Shown in pieces: positions 53,475-62,361 of a DNA stretch of 64,000 nt. A program made the translations under genes and the position numbers. This DNA comes from Cytophagaceae bacterium (lineage in GTDB: Bacteria; Bacteroidota; Bacteroidia; Cytophagales; Spirosomataceae): NCBI GenBank assembly GCA_016722655.1, contig JADKIR010000004.1:868001-932000 (forward strand). The letters are read 5' to 3'. The notes under the pieces were generated by a model. The model searched no databases, was not told where the DNA came from, and worked only from the letters and a program-made list of their open reading frames with translations. Position 1 is the stretch's first letter; every line of letters begins with the position of its first letter.

Positions 53475-55196
53475 ATGAAGAAGTTATTATTTATTCTATT
53501 TACCTTCTTTGCTTTTGGATCCATAACAACCAAAGCACAAGATTCTTGTTCGGTTTGTAAGCCATATCCCTGGGAAATTGGGGCTTTGGTTGGTGTTAAC
53601 CAATATTTTGGTGATATGCACTGCAGCGAACCGTATTCATCTCAAAATAATTTAATGGGAGGTTTGTTTCTCAGAAAACACATCAATGATTTTTTCACTA
53701 TCAGACCTCAGGTGCTTGTTGGAAAATTGGAAGGTCGCGATCTGGACAATCCAAATGGCTTGTGGGACTATAGAAGATTAAAATTTTCTTCAACTCCTTT
53801 TATTGAAGCTGCCGTTCTGGGCGAATACTACCCTTTTAGAGAAAGAAGATTTACTTGCGATGGTTTTATGAAAAAAACTATCTCCCCCTATTTATTTGGA
53901 GGTTTAGGAGCTACCTACAGCAACCCTACGGTATATCAGGAAGCAGGAGCCACATTTCCTGTCAGAGCTTCTGATCTTAATGCAGACATTGCCAAAATGG
54001 ATAAATTCAGCAACCGTATAGCTGCTGTAATTCCTGTAGGTTTAGGTTTTAAATATAATGCTTCAAGAAGAGTAACTTTAGGTGCAGAGGCAGGTTATAG
54101 GTTCTCAACTTCTGACTACCTCGATGGCCTTAGCCTTGCGGGTAATTCGGGTCGTAAAGACGGTTATTTTTTGGCCAATGTACTTGGTTCATACAGATTC
54201 GGAGATAAAGATTCAGATAAAGACGGAGTTGTTGACAAATGTGATGTTTGTACCAACGAAGCCGGCTTACCCAAATTTCAGGGCTGCCCTGATACCGATG
54301 GCGACGGCGTTCCTGATAAAGATGACGAATGCCCTACTGTGGTTGGCCCTTTTGGTCTAAAAGGTTGTCCTGACTCTGACGGTGACGGCATAGCCGACAA
54401 AAACGATGCTTGTCCTACAGTAGTGGGTAGTGCTTTGCTTAATGGCTGCCCCGACAGAGACCATGACGGCGTAGCCGACAAAGACGACGCTTGTCCTGAT
54501 GTAGCCGGTATAAAAGAACTAAAAGGTTGCCCTGATACCGACGGTGATGGTATTGCCGACCAGGACGACGCTTGCCCTAATATGGCCGGTCCTGCTTCTC
54601 TTAACGGTTGTCCTGACACCGATGGTGACGGTATTGCCGATGCCAACGACGATTGTCTAAATGTCAAAGGTTTGGCCTCAGCCAATGGTTGCCCTGATTC
54701 AGATGGTGACGGTGTGCCTGATAATAAAGACAAATGCCCGTCTGTTGCCGGTTTAATGAGCAACGGTGGTTGTCCTGAAGGCTATGTAAACGGACTGGCT
54801 CCTATGAGAGGATTTAAGTCTTCAAGTGGCTGCGTTATTACCAGTGATGAATTAAGCAAATTGAGTTTTGTTTCGCAAAGTATAGAATTCTATCCCGGTA
54901 CCAACAAAATCAAACCAACATCCTTTAAAGCTCTTCAGCAAGTATGCGATGTATTGGGAAGATGTAAAGATGCACAGTTGACTATAAACACTTATAACGA
55001 TGGTGGCAACGATGCTCAAAATGTGAGACTCGCCAAATTAAGAGCTTGTGCTGTGTATTCATATTTTATGAAAAAGAAATGTATTTCCAAATCAAGAATG
55101 ATTTATAATGGATTTGGCGACGAAGACCCTAATAGTTTTTACACCACTCCAAACGGTGTAAAATCAGGTTCAAGAACTGAATTCCTTCTTAAATAA
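53475..55196 (+). CDS. OmpA-like outer-membrane protein with thrombospondin type-3 repeats
   Basis: 573 residues: signal peptide (about 1-21), an outer-membrane beta-barrel (about 30-240; PWEIGALVGVNQYFGDMH, YNASRRVTLGAEAGYRFS), then about seven calcium-binding TSP3 repeats (about 243-434) of the form DTDGDGIADxxDACP...LNGCP. The C-terminal domain (about 450-570) is OmpA-like but divergent: SIEFYPGTNKIKPTSFKALQQV and NVRLAKLRACAVYSYFMKK. The related Bacteroidota proteins bridge outer membrane and peptidoglycan. A strong promoter region and terminator suggest high expression. Confidence 0.9.
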   Translation: MKKLLFILFTFFAFGSITTKAQDSCSVCKPYPWEIGALVGVNQYFGDMHCSEPYSSQNNLMGGLFLRKHINDFFTIRPQVLVGKLEGRDLDNPNGLWDYRRLKFSSTPFIEAAVLGEYYPFRERRFTCDGFMKKTISPYLFGGLGATYSNPTVYQEAGATFPVRASDLNADIAKMDKFSNRIAAVIPVGLGFKYNASRRVTLGAEAGYRFSTSDYLDGLSLAGNSGRKDGYFLANVLGSYRFGDKDSDKDGVVDKCDVCTNEAGLPKFQGCPDTDGDGVPDKDDECPTVVGPFGLKGCPDSDGDGIADKNDACPTVVGSALLNGCPDRDHDGVADKDDACPDVAGIKELKGCPDTDGDGIADQDDACPNMAGPASLNGCPDTDGDGIADANDDCLNVKGLASANGCPDSDGDGVPDNKDKCPSVAGLMSNGGCPEGYVNGLAPMRGFKSSSGCVITSDELSKLSFVSQSIEFYPGTNKIKPTSFKALQQVCDVLGRCKDAQLTINTYNDGGNDAQNVRLAKLRACAVYSYFMKKKCISKSRMIYNGFGDEDPNSFYTTPNGVKSGSRTEFLLK

Positions 55197-55214
55197 TTGA
55201 TTTTTAAAGAATCT

Positions 55215-55243
55215 AAAAAAGCGGTCAAATGACCGCTTTTTTT
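55215..55243. terminator. Bidirectional rho-independent terminator
   Basis: GCGGTCA-AA-TGACCGC forms a perfect 7-bp stem flanked by A6 and T7, so it can stop transcription from both the OmpA-like gene and the opposing respiratory operon. Confidence 0.92.
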
Positions 55244-55320
55244 ATGAATAATGGTTTTAAAAAATCTTTAATATCTGAAATCTAATCAATTATTGAATTT
55301 TTTTAATTTATAGCCTAGAA

Positions 55321-55590
55321 CTATTTCCCAAACACCTCTTTTATTCTGGCCTCACTTTCAAGTCTTTCTTTAAGTTCTTTTTTCCCATATTTAAACCAAA
55401 GGAATATCAATACACCAATAGATAGATAAGGTATTATTAAAAGATATAAAATACCAAAATTTAAACCGGTGCCGATTACACCTCTACCTTCGCTAAGATT
55501 ACTTTCAACCGTGGCACGACACATTGCACATTGAGCATAAGAATTCAATTGTAGCAAAAGAAAAAACACAAAAAACAACCATTTTTTCAT
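55321..55590 (-). CDS. Small signal-peptide membrane protein with CxxC motif
   Basis: 89 residues: signal peptide (MKKWLFFVFFLLLQLNSYAQ), then CAMCRATVESNLSEGRGVIGTGLN, one membrane helix (about 47-66) and a charged tail KKELKERLESEARIKEVFG. The CxxC directly after the cleavage site could bind copper or heme or act in thiol chemistry, which fits its place at the end of the cytochrome oxidase operon. The family is seen in Bacteroidota but has no known function. Confidence 0.7.
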   Translation of the reverse strand: MKKWLFFVFFLLLQLNSYAQCAMCRATVESNLSEGRGVIGTGLNFGILYLLIIPYLSIGVLIFLWFKYGKKELKERLESEARIKEVFGK

Positions 55591-55621
55591 ATACCGTAAA
55601 GAAAAAAATCTGGCTAATATT

Positions 55622-56149
55622 TTAAAAATTATAATAAGGTGAAATCATAAGGTAAGCAATTACTCCGCTTACAGAAACATACAACCAAATAGGGAATGCA
55701 ATTTTTACAATTTTCCTATGTTTTGAATCCATCCTAAACCAACCAAAGTAATAAGCCCTCAATACGAAAGGTAAAACCAACAGAGAAGCAAGTATATGAG
55801 AAATTAAAACAAAATAATATATATATCTCACTATACCCTCACCACCAAAGGGCGTTGAAGGATTGCTAATATGATATAATACATAAAATACCAGAAATAA
55901 GCCACCAAATGAGAACGCTAGAGAAAGAAATAGCTTGTGTAAAACAACTTCCCCTCTTTTAATAAAATAAAGCCCTATAAGTAAAAAAATGGCGGTCAAA
56001 GAATTAATTATAGCATTTAGAAACGGCAGTTCTTTCGTCCAGTCACCAAATTCCAGTTTAGTTCTGATTCCCAGCATTACAGCCACTACAATAGGTATCG
56101 CAACCGATATAATATTTATTACCAATAAAGATTCCTTTTTCTTTTCCAC
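55622..56149 (-). CDS. DUF420 membrane protein
   Basis: 175 residues with five predicted membrane helices. Conserved DUF420 features are LNAIINSLTAIFLLIGLYFIKRGEVVLHKLFLSLAF and ILASLLVLPFVLRAYYFGW. The helix-embedded His residues (in VLHKL and LISHIL) resemble heme or copper ligands. The family sits next to oxidase genes in many Bacteroidota and is thought to assist assembly. It starts seven bases after the SCO gene. Confidence 0.88.
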   Translation of the reverse strand: MEKKKESLLVINIISVAIPIVVAVMLGIRTKLEFGDWTKELPFLNAIINSLTAIFLLIGLYFIKRGEVVLHKLFLSLAFSFGGLFLVFYVLYHISNPSTPFGGEGIVRYIYYFVLISHILASLLVLPFVLRAYYFGWFRMDSKHRKIVKIAFPIWLYVSVSGVIAYLMISPYYNF

Positions 56150-56156
56150 AAAAAAT

Positions 56157-56837
56157 CTAATTATGAGTTAGTAAAACTTTTGTTTCAACAACAAGTCTGT
56201 CTATATCAGAAGTGCTGGTTCCATCATAAATACCTCTAATATAGCCTTGATCGTCTATCAATAAAAACTTTTCTGAGTGGATAAAGGTTTCATCAATGTT
56301 CTCAATATTCTTATCGTATTCCGAAGCATCAGAAACAGGTAACTTGAACCCACCTATCGCCAGTTCATAAATGTACTTCTTGTCTCCGGTTAGTAAATCC
56401 CAATTTTTGTTTTTATACAAAAACTTATTCTTGTAGGCTTTCAAAATCTCTGCCTGGTCATATTTAGGATCCACAGATATTGATACGAATTTTACTGACT
56501 TATCTTTAAACTTTTCAGAAAGTCTATTAATATTTTTGTTGGTAACAGGACAAATTGTACCACACCGCGAAAAAAAGAAATTTACTACTTTGACTTGAGA
56601 GGAATCTTTATCAAAAACATACTTCTGACCATCCTGATTTTTAAGAATGAATTTTGGCACCTGATTGAAAACTGTGTCTCCTTTGACTATAATTACTTCT
56701 CCCATCTCATTGATTTTTGGAAAATAATAGGGTAAATCAAATTTATTTTTTCCAAAAAACTTAAGAAACAGGAAAACAAAAGCCGGAATACCCAAAGTTA
56801 TTATGAGTATTCCGGCCTTAATATTTTTATTTGACAT
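56157..56837 (-). CDS. SCO-family copper chaperone
   Basis: 226 residues with one N-terminal membrane anchor (about 8-29) and a thioredoxin-like domain outside the membrane. The copper-binding CGTIC is at 92-96 within NFFFSRCGTICPVTNKN, and the third ligand His is in FIHSEKFLLIDDQG. It delivers copper to the CuA centre of subunit II. It abuts the subunit IV gene (the start and stop share a base). Confidence 0.93.
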   Translation of the reverse strand: MSNKNIKAGILIITLGIPAFVFLFLKFFGKNKFDLPYYFPKINEMGEVIIVKGDTVFNQVPKFILKNQDGQKYVFDKDSSQVKVVNFFFSRCGTICPVTNKNINRLSEKFKDKSVKFVSISVDPKYDQAEILKAYKNKFLYKNKNWDLLTGDKKYIYELAIGGFKLPVSDASEYDKNIENIDETFIHSEKFLLIDDQGYIRGIYDGTSTSDIDRLVVETKVLLTHN

Positions 56838-57160
56838 TAATTTCTAACTAAACCAATATAACCACCTTCAATAATTAATGCCACCAGAAGCCAAACCACA
56901 AAAAGTGCTGGTAAAATAATAGACCAAATCATGGTTTTAACTTCGTCTTTCAAGTGCATAAATGTACCCACTATATAATAGGCCTTTACTATTGTCATGA
57001 TAATAAATATCAGGATTTTTGTCCATTTAAACGTATCAGCATCTAACCCAAATGCAACAGCAAATTCGAAAGCTGTAATGACTAGAAGAATCCAAAAAAC
57101 CTTCCAAAGAGCTTTGGTCTGAGGTTTTTGTCTTTCATTATTAATGCTATGACTTTCCAT
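56837..57160 (-). CDS. Cytochrome c oxidase subunit IV-like protein
   Basis: 107 residues with three membrane helices: TKALWKVFWILLVITAFEFAVAF, ILIFIIMTIVKAYYIVGTFMHLKDE and MIWSIILPALFVVWLLVALIIEG. The middle motif KAYYIVGTFMHLK is the signature of the prokaryotic subunit IV family. It is a small structural subunit at the edge of the oxidase, between coxC and SCO genes. Confidence 0.9.
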   Translation of the reverse strand: MESHSINNERQKPQTKALWKVFWILLVITAFEFAVAFGLDADTFKWTKILIFIIMTIVKAYYIVGTFMHLKDEVKTMIWSIILPALFVVWLLVALIIEGGYIGLVRN

Positions 57161-57182
57161 TTTTATATCTTATTTTAAAAAA

Positions 57183-57944
57183 TTATACCAAATAAAAGAA
57201 TGTAAATACAAATACCCAAACCAAGTCAACGAAGTGCCAGTAAAGTCCTACTTTTTCAATCATTTCATAATGTCCTCTTTTTTCATAAACTCCATTTGAG
57301 GCATTATAAAAAACTACGATATTCAAAATAACCCCTGACAATACGTGAGTACCATGAAAACCAGTTATAAAAAAGAATAAGTCGGCAAAAGGTACAGGGC
57401 CATACTCATTTTTGGCAAGATTGGCTCCAAAAAACCTGGTTCCGTCAGCCAAAACTAAACCGTGCTCTGTTCCATGTATAAAATGTGACCACTCCCATGC
57501 CTGAGATCCAAGGAATGTAATTCCACCCAATATTGTCCACAACATCCATTTTTCAACATCAGCTTTGTCTCTTCTATGCCCGGCCTCTACTGCCAAAACC
57601 ATAGTAACTGAGCTAAAAATCAATATAAAGGTCATGATTCCTACAAATACCAATGGCAGAGAAACTCCATGTAAAAATGGAACAGCTTCAAACACTTTTT
57701 CTGGAACCGGCCAGTATTTATATGATAATTCAAAAGTTTTATGAGTCATTTCGGGAACTATGTCCTTGAAACTCGGTGAACCAAACCTGATTAAACCATA
57801 AGAAATCAATAAAGCTGAAAATGTAAATGTATCGGACAATAAAAATATCCACATCATTATCTTTCCATAACCAACTTTAAGTGGTTGGGTACCTCCTTGC
57901 CAGGTTAAATGTTCAGGGTTTAAAGATGTTTTAGCAACTGCCAT
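57183..57944 (-). CDS. Cytochrome c oxidase subunit III
   Basis: 253 residues with seven membrane helices. Typical segments are KIMMWIFLLSDTFTFSALLISYG, TWVLGGITFLGSQAWEW-like ILGGITFLGSQAWEWSHF, GFHGTHVLSGVILNIVVFY and the end GLYWHFVDLVWVFVFTFFYL. It stabilises the catalytic core. A second, shorter subunit-III-like gene lies directly upstream, so the operon carries two homologues. Confidence 0.94.
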   Translation of the reverse strand: MAVAKTSLNPEHLTWQGGTQPLKVGYGKIMMWIFLLSDTFTFSALLISYGLIRFGSPSFKDIVPEMTHKTFELSYKYWPVPEKVFEAVPFLHGVSLPLVFVGIMTFILIFSSVTMVLAVEAGHRRDKADVEKWMLWTILGGITFLGSQAWEWSHFIHGTEHGLVLADGTRFFGANLAKNEYGPVPFADLFFFITGFHGTHVLSGVILNIVVFYNASNGVYEKRGHYEMIEKVGLYWHFVDLVWVFVFTFFYLV

Positions 57945-58025
57945 AAAAACAATTTTTTAAGATTTTGGACAAATATAAAAAAAATGATTTGGGAAAAACC
58001 CAAAATAATATTTCGAATTTAAATA

Positions 58026-58601
58026 TTATCTAAAAAATAATAAAAACAAAAACAAATAAACCCAAAGAATATCAAGGAAATGCCAATAAGTGGCACATAC
58101 TTCTATTTGGGTCATGTTTTTTGAATGCAAAGCTATTTTTATTGATGCAATAAATGAATACAACAATACGCCCAGGCCAGTAATCAAGTGAAAACCGTGA
58201 AGTCCGGTAAGAACATAATAAAACGATCCTGAAGGATTTCCTTTCAAAAATATTCCCTGGGATTGCAAATCAAGCCAACCTAAATATTGCATAACTAAAA
58301 AAAGTAGCCCAAACCCAAAGGTTAGAGAGATAAACATTTTTAGTTTTACAAAATCATCCTTTTTTGTTGCCAGATATGATAAATGCATAAAAACACTACT
58401 GAGTATTAATATACCCGTACTATAATAAAAAATCACAGGTATCTGAAATTCAACCCAATTTCCTTCTGCTCTTCTAACCAGATAAGCACTGGTAAATGCC
58501 GCAAAAAACATTATTATCGTCACAATAAACAGCCAAATGATAAACTTCCATTTGTTAACTGTTAAAATTGGTTTGGGCTCCTGCAGAGCTATATTTTTCA
58601 T
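58026..58601 (-). CDS. Cytochrome c oxidase subunit III-like protein (short paralogue)
   Basis: 191 residues with five membrane helices, lacking the first two of the long form. It has WKFIIWLFIVTIIMFFAAFTSAYLVRR, GLHGFHLITGLGVLLYSFI and the final ATYWHFLDILWVYLFLFLLFFR. The last motif is shared with the 253-residue subunit. The start overlaps the ctaB stop by four bases. Two subunit III forms in one operon are common in this phylum. Confidence 0.92.
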   Translation of the reverse strand: MKNIALQEPKPILTVNKWKFIIWLFIVTIIMFFAAFTSAYLVRRAEGNWVEFQIPVIFYYSTGILILSSVFMHLSYLATKKDDFVKLKMFISLTFGFGLLFLVMQYLGWLDLQSQGIFLKGNPSGSFYYVLTGLHGFHLITGLGVLLYSFIASIKIALHSKNMTQIEVCATYWHFLDILWVYLFLFLLFFR

Positions 58602-59482
58602 ATTTTATCCATTAAATAAGCTATCTGCACTATTGGCAAATATAAAAATGACCCGAACATTAACCTCGTTGCTGCTTTTTTGCTTCTTTCACGCATCAAA
58701 TGGAGCGTTTGAGCAGTAAAAAATATTCCGCAAACCATGGCTACAAATGCGGAGTTGATGCCAGTCATTCCAAGATAATAAGGCACCCAACATAAAGGCA
58801 GTAAAAATAAAGTATAAATCGTTATTTGAATAGCTGAATTTAAATCCTGACCGCCCTTTGATGGTAAAAGTTTAAATCCGGCTTTTTTATAATCATCATC
58901 TAAAACCCAGGCAATAGCCCAAAAATGCGGAAATTGCCAAAAAAATTGAATAGCGAACAATATCCCGGGCTCTAAACCAAAAGTGCCGGATGATGCTACC
59001 CATCCAATCATTGGAGGAAAAGCCCCGGGCAATGCTCCAACTGCTACAGCAATAGGCCCAACCCTTTTTAGTGGTGTATAAATAAACCCATAAAGAATCA
59101 AAGAAATCAAAGATAAAATGCCGGCTTTTATATTGAACCCAAATACTATTATTGACAAGCCGGAAATTCCAAAAATAAATGACACTAAAATCGCCTCATT
59201 TACACTAATCCTCCCATCTGGAAGAGGTCTGTGATAAGTACGACTCATCAATTTATCTAGCTCAATTTCTTTTATTTGGTTTATAATATTTGCTGAAGCT
59301 GTTATTAGAAATGCACCAATTGCAAAAAATACAAGCTTCAACCAGTCAATCTGATTTGCAGCCAAACTAAACCCTATACAGCTTGAGAATACCACAGTAC
59401 TACTAAGCCTGAACTTTGTAAGCTCAAAAATAGCTTTCGCTTTTAAAAAATATGCAACACTAAAAGATTGCGATTCCATCAA
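58598..59482 (-). CDS. ctaB: Protoheme IX farnesyltransferase (heme O synthase)
   Basis: 294 residues of the UbiA prenyltransferase family with about nine membrane helices. The diphosphate-binding motif is in ANIINQIKEIELDKLMSRT followed by YHRPLPDGRIS. The second Asp-rich region is in WVLDDDYKKAGFKLLP. It attaches farnesyl to heme B to give heme O, the substrate of CtaA encoded directly upstream. It overlaps both neighbours by four bases. Confidence 0.95.
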   Translation of the reverse strand: MMESQSFSVAYFLKAKAIFELTKFRLSSTVVFSSCIGFSLAANQIDWLKLVFFAIGAFLITASANIINQIKEIELDKLMSRTYHRPLPDGRISVNEAILVSFIFGISGLSIIVFGFNIKAGILSLISLILYGFIYTPLKRVGPIAVAVGALPGAFPPMIGWVASSGTFGLEPGILFAIQFFWQFPHFWAIAWVLDDDYKKAGFKLLPSKGGQDLNSAIQITIYTLFLLPLCWVPYYLGMTGINSAFVAMVCGIFFTAQTLHLMRERSKKAATRLMFGSFLYLPIVQIAYLMDKI

Positions 59483-60423
59483 TTGTTTTTTGTGTTAAAA
59501 AGAAATAAGCTCACAAACTGTAAACTAATTATAATCACTGAGAGTGTTAGATGAAATGGCTGAATTAATGCAGGAAAACCTGCAAATGTCAAAACCAATC
59601 CAGAAAAAATAATTAATAGAACAGCAATTAGAGTATTTAAAGATACAAGCCTTGCAAAACGGTTAAAATTATTTTTAATTTTTATAAACAAAATACTTTG
59701 TATAAGTAAAATTGAAAAACCTAAACCAGAATGAAACCAAACTTTCCCTATTACATGATCAATCCATTGTTCTCTACCAGTCTCACCTAATGTTTTTTGT
59801 GCAATGTCAATTCCTTCTCTGATCTGCGTTCCAAATATTATCTGACCACAAGTAAGTAATATCCCAATTCCAACCAGAAAACTTAATTCTCTGTTTTTCT
59901 TCAAACCTTTTAAATGTCCTTTTTGCTGAAAAGAAAATAGTACTGCAAACAAAAGTAAACCAAGAATAATAATTGACAATAACATATGAACTGTAACCAT
60001 CGTTGGATGCAGTTCCGATGAAACCACTTTTGCTCCTAACCAACCTTCAAAAAGAACCAAAACGAAAGCTGAAAAACTTAGATAGAAAATTACAGGTTTC
60101 GTTTTAAAATACGCTTTAAATGAGAAAAAAACAGATATTATTATAAATATTCCGGTTAATACCCCAAATAACCTGTTTATATATTCAATCCAGGTTTTAG
60201 TTGGATTAAAAATAATTTCTCCCTTTAGTTTTTCACCATAAATCTCAGCGTAATTTATAGGTAATTGTTCAACTGAGGTCGGTGGTATCCACAAACCAAA
60301 GCATTTGGGCCAGTCTGGGCAGCCCATACCTGAACCCGACGCCCTGACAAATCCGCCAACGAATATCAGACCGATTACAGTAACCACTGTTAAAAGACCA
60401 AACCTCCTAAACAAATTGGCCAT
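59479..60423 (-). CDS. ctaA: Heme A synthase (COX15/CtaA)
   Basis: 314 residues with eight membrane helices. GFVRASGSGMGCPDWPKCFG supplies the extracytoplasmic Cys pair near the N-terminus. Conserved His residues for heme binding occur in LHPTMVTVHMLLS, GKVWFHSGLG and LIQPFHLTLS. It oxidises heme O to heme A, the cofactor of the oxidase. The stop overlaps the ctaB start. Confidence 0.94.
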   Translation of the reverse strand: MANLFRRFGLLTVVTVIGLIFVGGFVRASGSGMGCPDWPKCFGLWIPPTSVEQLPINYAEIYGEKLKGEIIFNPTKTWIEYINRLFGVLTGIFIIISVFFSFKAYFKTKPVIFYLSFSAFVLVLFEGWLGAKVVSSELHPTMVTVHMLLSIIILGLLLFAVLFSFQQKGHLKGLKKNRELSFLVGIGILLTCGQIIFGTQIREGIDIAQKTLGETGREQWIDHVIGKVWFHSGLGFSILLIQSILFIKIKNNFNRFARLVSLNTLIAVLLIIFSGLVLTFAGFPALIQPFHLTLSVIIISLQFVSLFLFNTKNN

Positions 60424-60478
60424 TATATAAAAAGTACAACGGGTACTACCCCATTGTACATTTGTATTTTGTTAATTT

Positions 60479-62353
60479 TTAATCGTGAATTGAAGTATCA
60501 AACTTGATACCCTCGATTTCTTTTTCAGATTTAATCAATTCTGCCTCTTCAGGAAGATTTGATTCATGTGTTGCCGAAAAAGGAACATTTTGAGGAATAA
60601 AGTCATCAGAGGCCCCTGGTTTTGAATAATCATATGGCCACCTATAAACGGTAGGCAATTCTCCAGGCCAGTTGCCGTGAATTGGTTCAACCGGAGTAGT
60701 CCACTCGAGTGTATTTGATTTCCAAGGGTTTTCAGTTGCCTTTTTACCTTTGAAAATTGAATATACAAAGTTATAAATAAAAATACCCTGAGCCATAAAT
60801 GTAAGAATAGCGGCAATTGTAATAACTGCGTTCAAATCAGCATATGAATTGAATGCGTCAAATCCCGACCATTGATAATAACGACGCGGGAAACCGGCAA
60901 TTCCAATATAGTGCATCGGAAAGAATACAAAATATACCCCGGCAAAAGTAATCCAGAAGTGAATATAACCCAGCGTATTGTTCATCATACGGCCATACAT
61001 TTTAGGAAACCAATGATAAACACCGGCAATCATACCAAAAAATGCAGCTGAACCCATCACAAGGTGAAAGTGTGCAACTACAAAATATGTATCATGTAGT
61101 TGAATATCCAAAGCACTGTTTCCAAGTATAATACCTGTCAATCCACCAGAAACAAAGAATGAAACCAAACCAATAGCAAAAAGCATTGCAGGGGTAAAAA
61201 TGATATTTCCTTTCCAAAGAGTAGTAATATAGTTAAACCCTTTAACTGCGGAAGGAACGGCAATAATCAAAGTCAATAGCATAAATACTGATCCAAGAAA
61301 TGGATTCATACCGGTCACAAACATATGGTGAGCCCAAACTATAAATGCAAGGAACATGATACCTGCCATTGAGAAAATCATGGCTTTGTAACCAAAAATT
61401 GGTTTTCTTGAGTTCGTAGCAATGATTTCGGAAGTCAAACCTAATGCTGGCAAAATTACAATATAAACCTCAGGGTGACCCAAAAACCAGAAAAGGTGCT
61501 GAAATAAAATAGGGCTTCCACCTTGATTAGGCAATGCCTGTCCATTGATATAAATATCAGACAAGAAGAAACTAGTACCAAAACTACGGTCAAAAATTAA
61601 TAATAACGCAGCTGACAATAACACAGGGAATGACAAAATTCCCAAAATGGCTGTGAAAGTAAAGGCCCATATCGTCAATGGTAACTTATCCATCGACATG
61701 CCCTTGGTACGAAGATTAATTACAGTTGTAACGTAATTAATACCACCTAATAAGCTTGAAACGATAAACAATGCCATGGCTACTAACCAAAGTGTCATAC
61801 CATCTCCGGAACCGGGATTAGCCTCTTTTAATGCACTTAAAGGCGGATAAATTACCCAGCTTCCTCCGGCAGGTCCACTCTTTAAAAACAAAGAAATGAA
61901 CATTATCACACTGGAAGCAAAAAAGAACCAGTAAGAGAGCATATTCATAAAACCAGAAGCCATATCACGGGCACCAATCTGAAGCGGAATTAGAAAATTG
62001 GAAAATGTTCCGCTTAGTCCTGCAGTCAATACAAAGAACACCATAATAGTTCCATGCATAGTAACCAATGCAAGATAAAAATTTGGGTCAAGTTTCCCGG
62101 ACTCATTTATCCAATCACCTAAAAATGGTCTCATCCAGGACATATCCAAATCAGGAAATCCTAATTGCAACCTGAAAATCAAAGACAATAATCCTCCGAT
62201 TACAGCCCATACAATTCCGGAAATCAGATATTGTTTGGCAATAATTTTATGATCCTCAGAAAAAATATATTTTCTGATAAAACCTAATTCATGATGTTCG
62301 CCGTGGGCATGCTCATCATGAGTATGTACATTTTCTACTGATACAGCTGACAT
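60479..62353 (-). CDS. ctaD: Cytochrome c oxidase subunit I
   Basis: 624 residues with at least twelve membrane helices. The first heme ligand His is in MTMHGT-like LVTMHGTIMVFFVL. The copper-B His and the cross-linked Tyr are in FWFLGHPEVYIVILP, whose Glu belongs to the K/D-channel motif. The paired His are in AHHMFVTGM and the high-spin/low-spin heme His in HDTYFVVAHFHLVMG. It reduces oxygen to water and pumps protons. A His-rich N-terminal tail (HTHDEHAHGEHHELG) could hold metal. Confidence 0.97.
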   Translation of the reverse strand: MSAVSVENVHTHDEHAHGEHHELGFIRKYIFSEDHKIIAKQYLISGIVWAVIGGLLSLIFRLQLGFPDLDMSWMRPFLGDWINESGKLDPNFYLALVTMHGTIMVFFVLTAGLSGTFSNFLIPLQIGARDMASGFMNMLSYWFFFASSVIMFISLFLKSGPAGGSWVIYPPLSALKEANPGSGDGMTLWLVAMALFIVSSLLGGINYVTTVINLRTKGMSMDKLPLTIWAFTFTAILGILSFPVLLSAALLLIFDRSFGTSFFLSDIYINGQALPNQGGSPILFQHLFWFLGHPEVYIVILPALGLTSEIIATNSRKPIFGYKAMIFSMAGIMFLAFIVWAHHMFVTGMNPFLGSVFMLLTLIIAVPSAVKGFNYITTLWKGNIIFTPAMLFAIGLVSFFVSGGLTGIILGNSALDIQLHDTYFVVAHFHLVMGSAAFFGMIAGVYHWFPKMYGRMMNNTLGYIHFWITFAGVYFVFFPMHYIGIAGFPRRYYQWSGFDAFNSYADLNAVITIAAILTFMAQGIFIYNFVYSIFKGKKATENPWKSNTLEWTTPVEPIHGNWPGELPTVYRWPYDYSKPGASDDFIPQNVPFSATHESNLPEEAELIKSEKEIEGIKFDTSIHD

Positions 62354-62361
62354 CTCTTTAA

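Noticed and set aside
54278..54763. 161-codon open frame on the minus strand
   Set aside because: It is the mirror of the TSP3 repeats; the Ser/Pro-rich product simply reflects the antisense of DTDGDG-type codons.
54200..54780. Regular DNA repeats that could suggest a CRISPR-like array
   Set aside because: Repeats are in frame and encode TSP3 units of varied spacing; no conserved direct repeat/unique spacer pattern and no cas genes.
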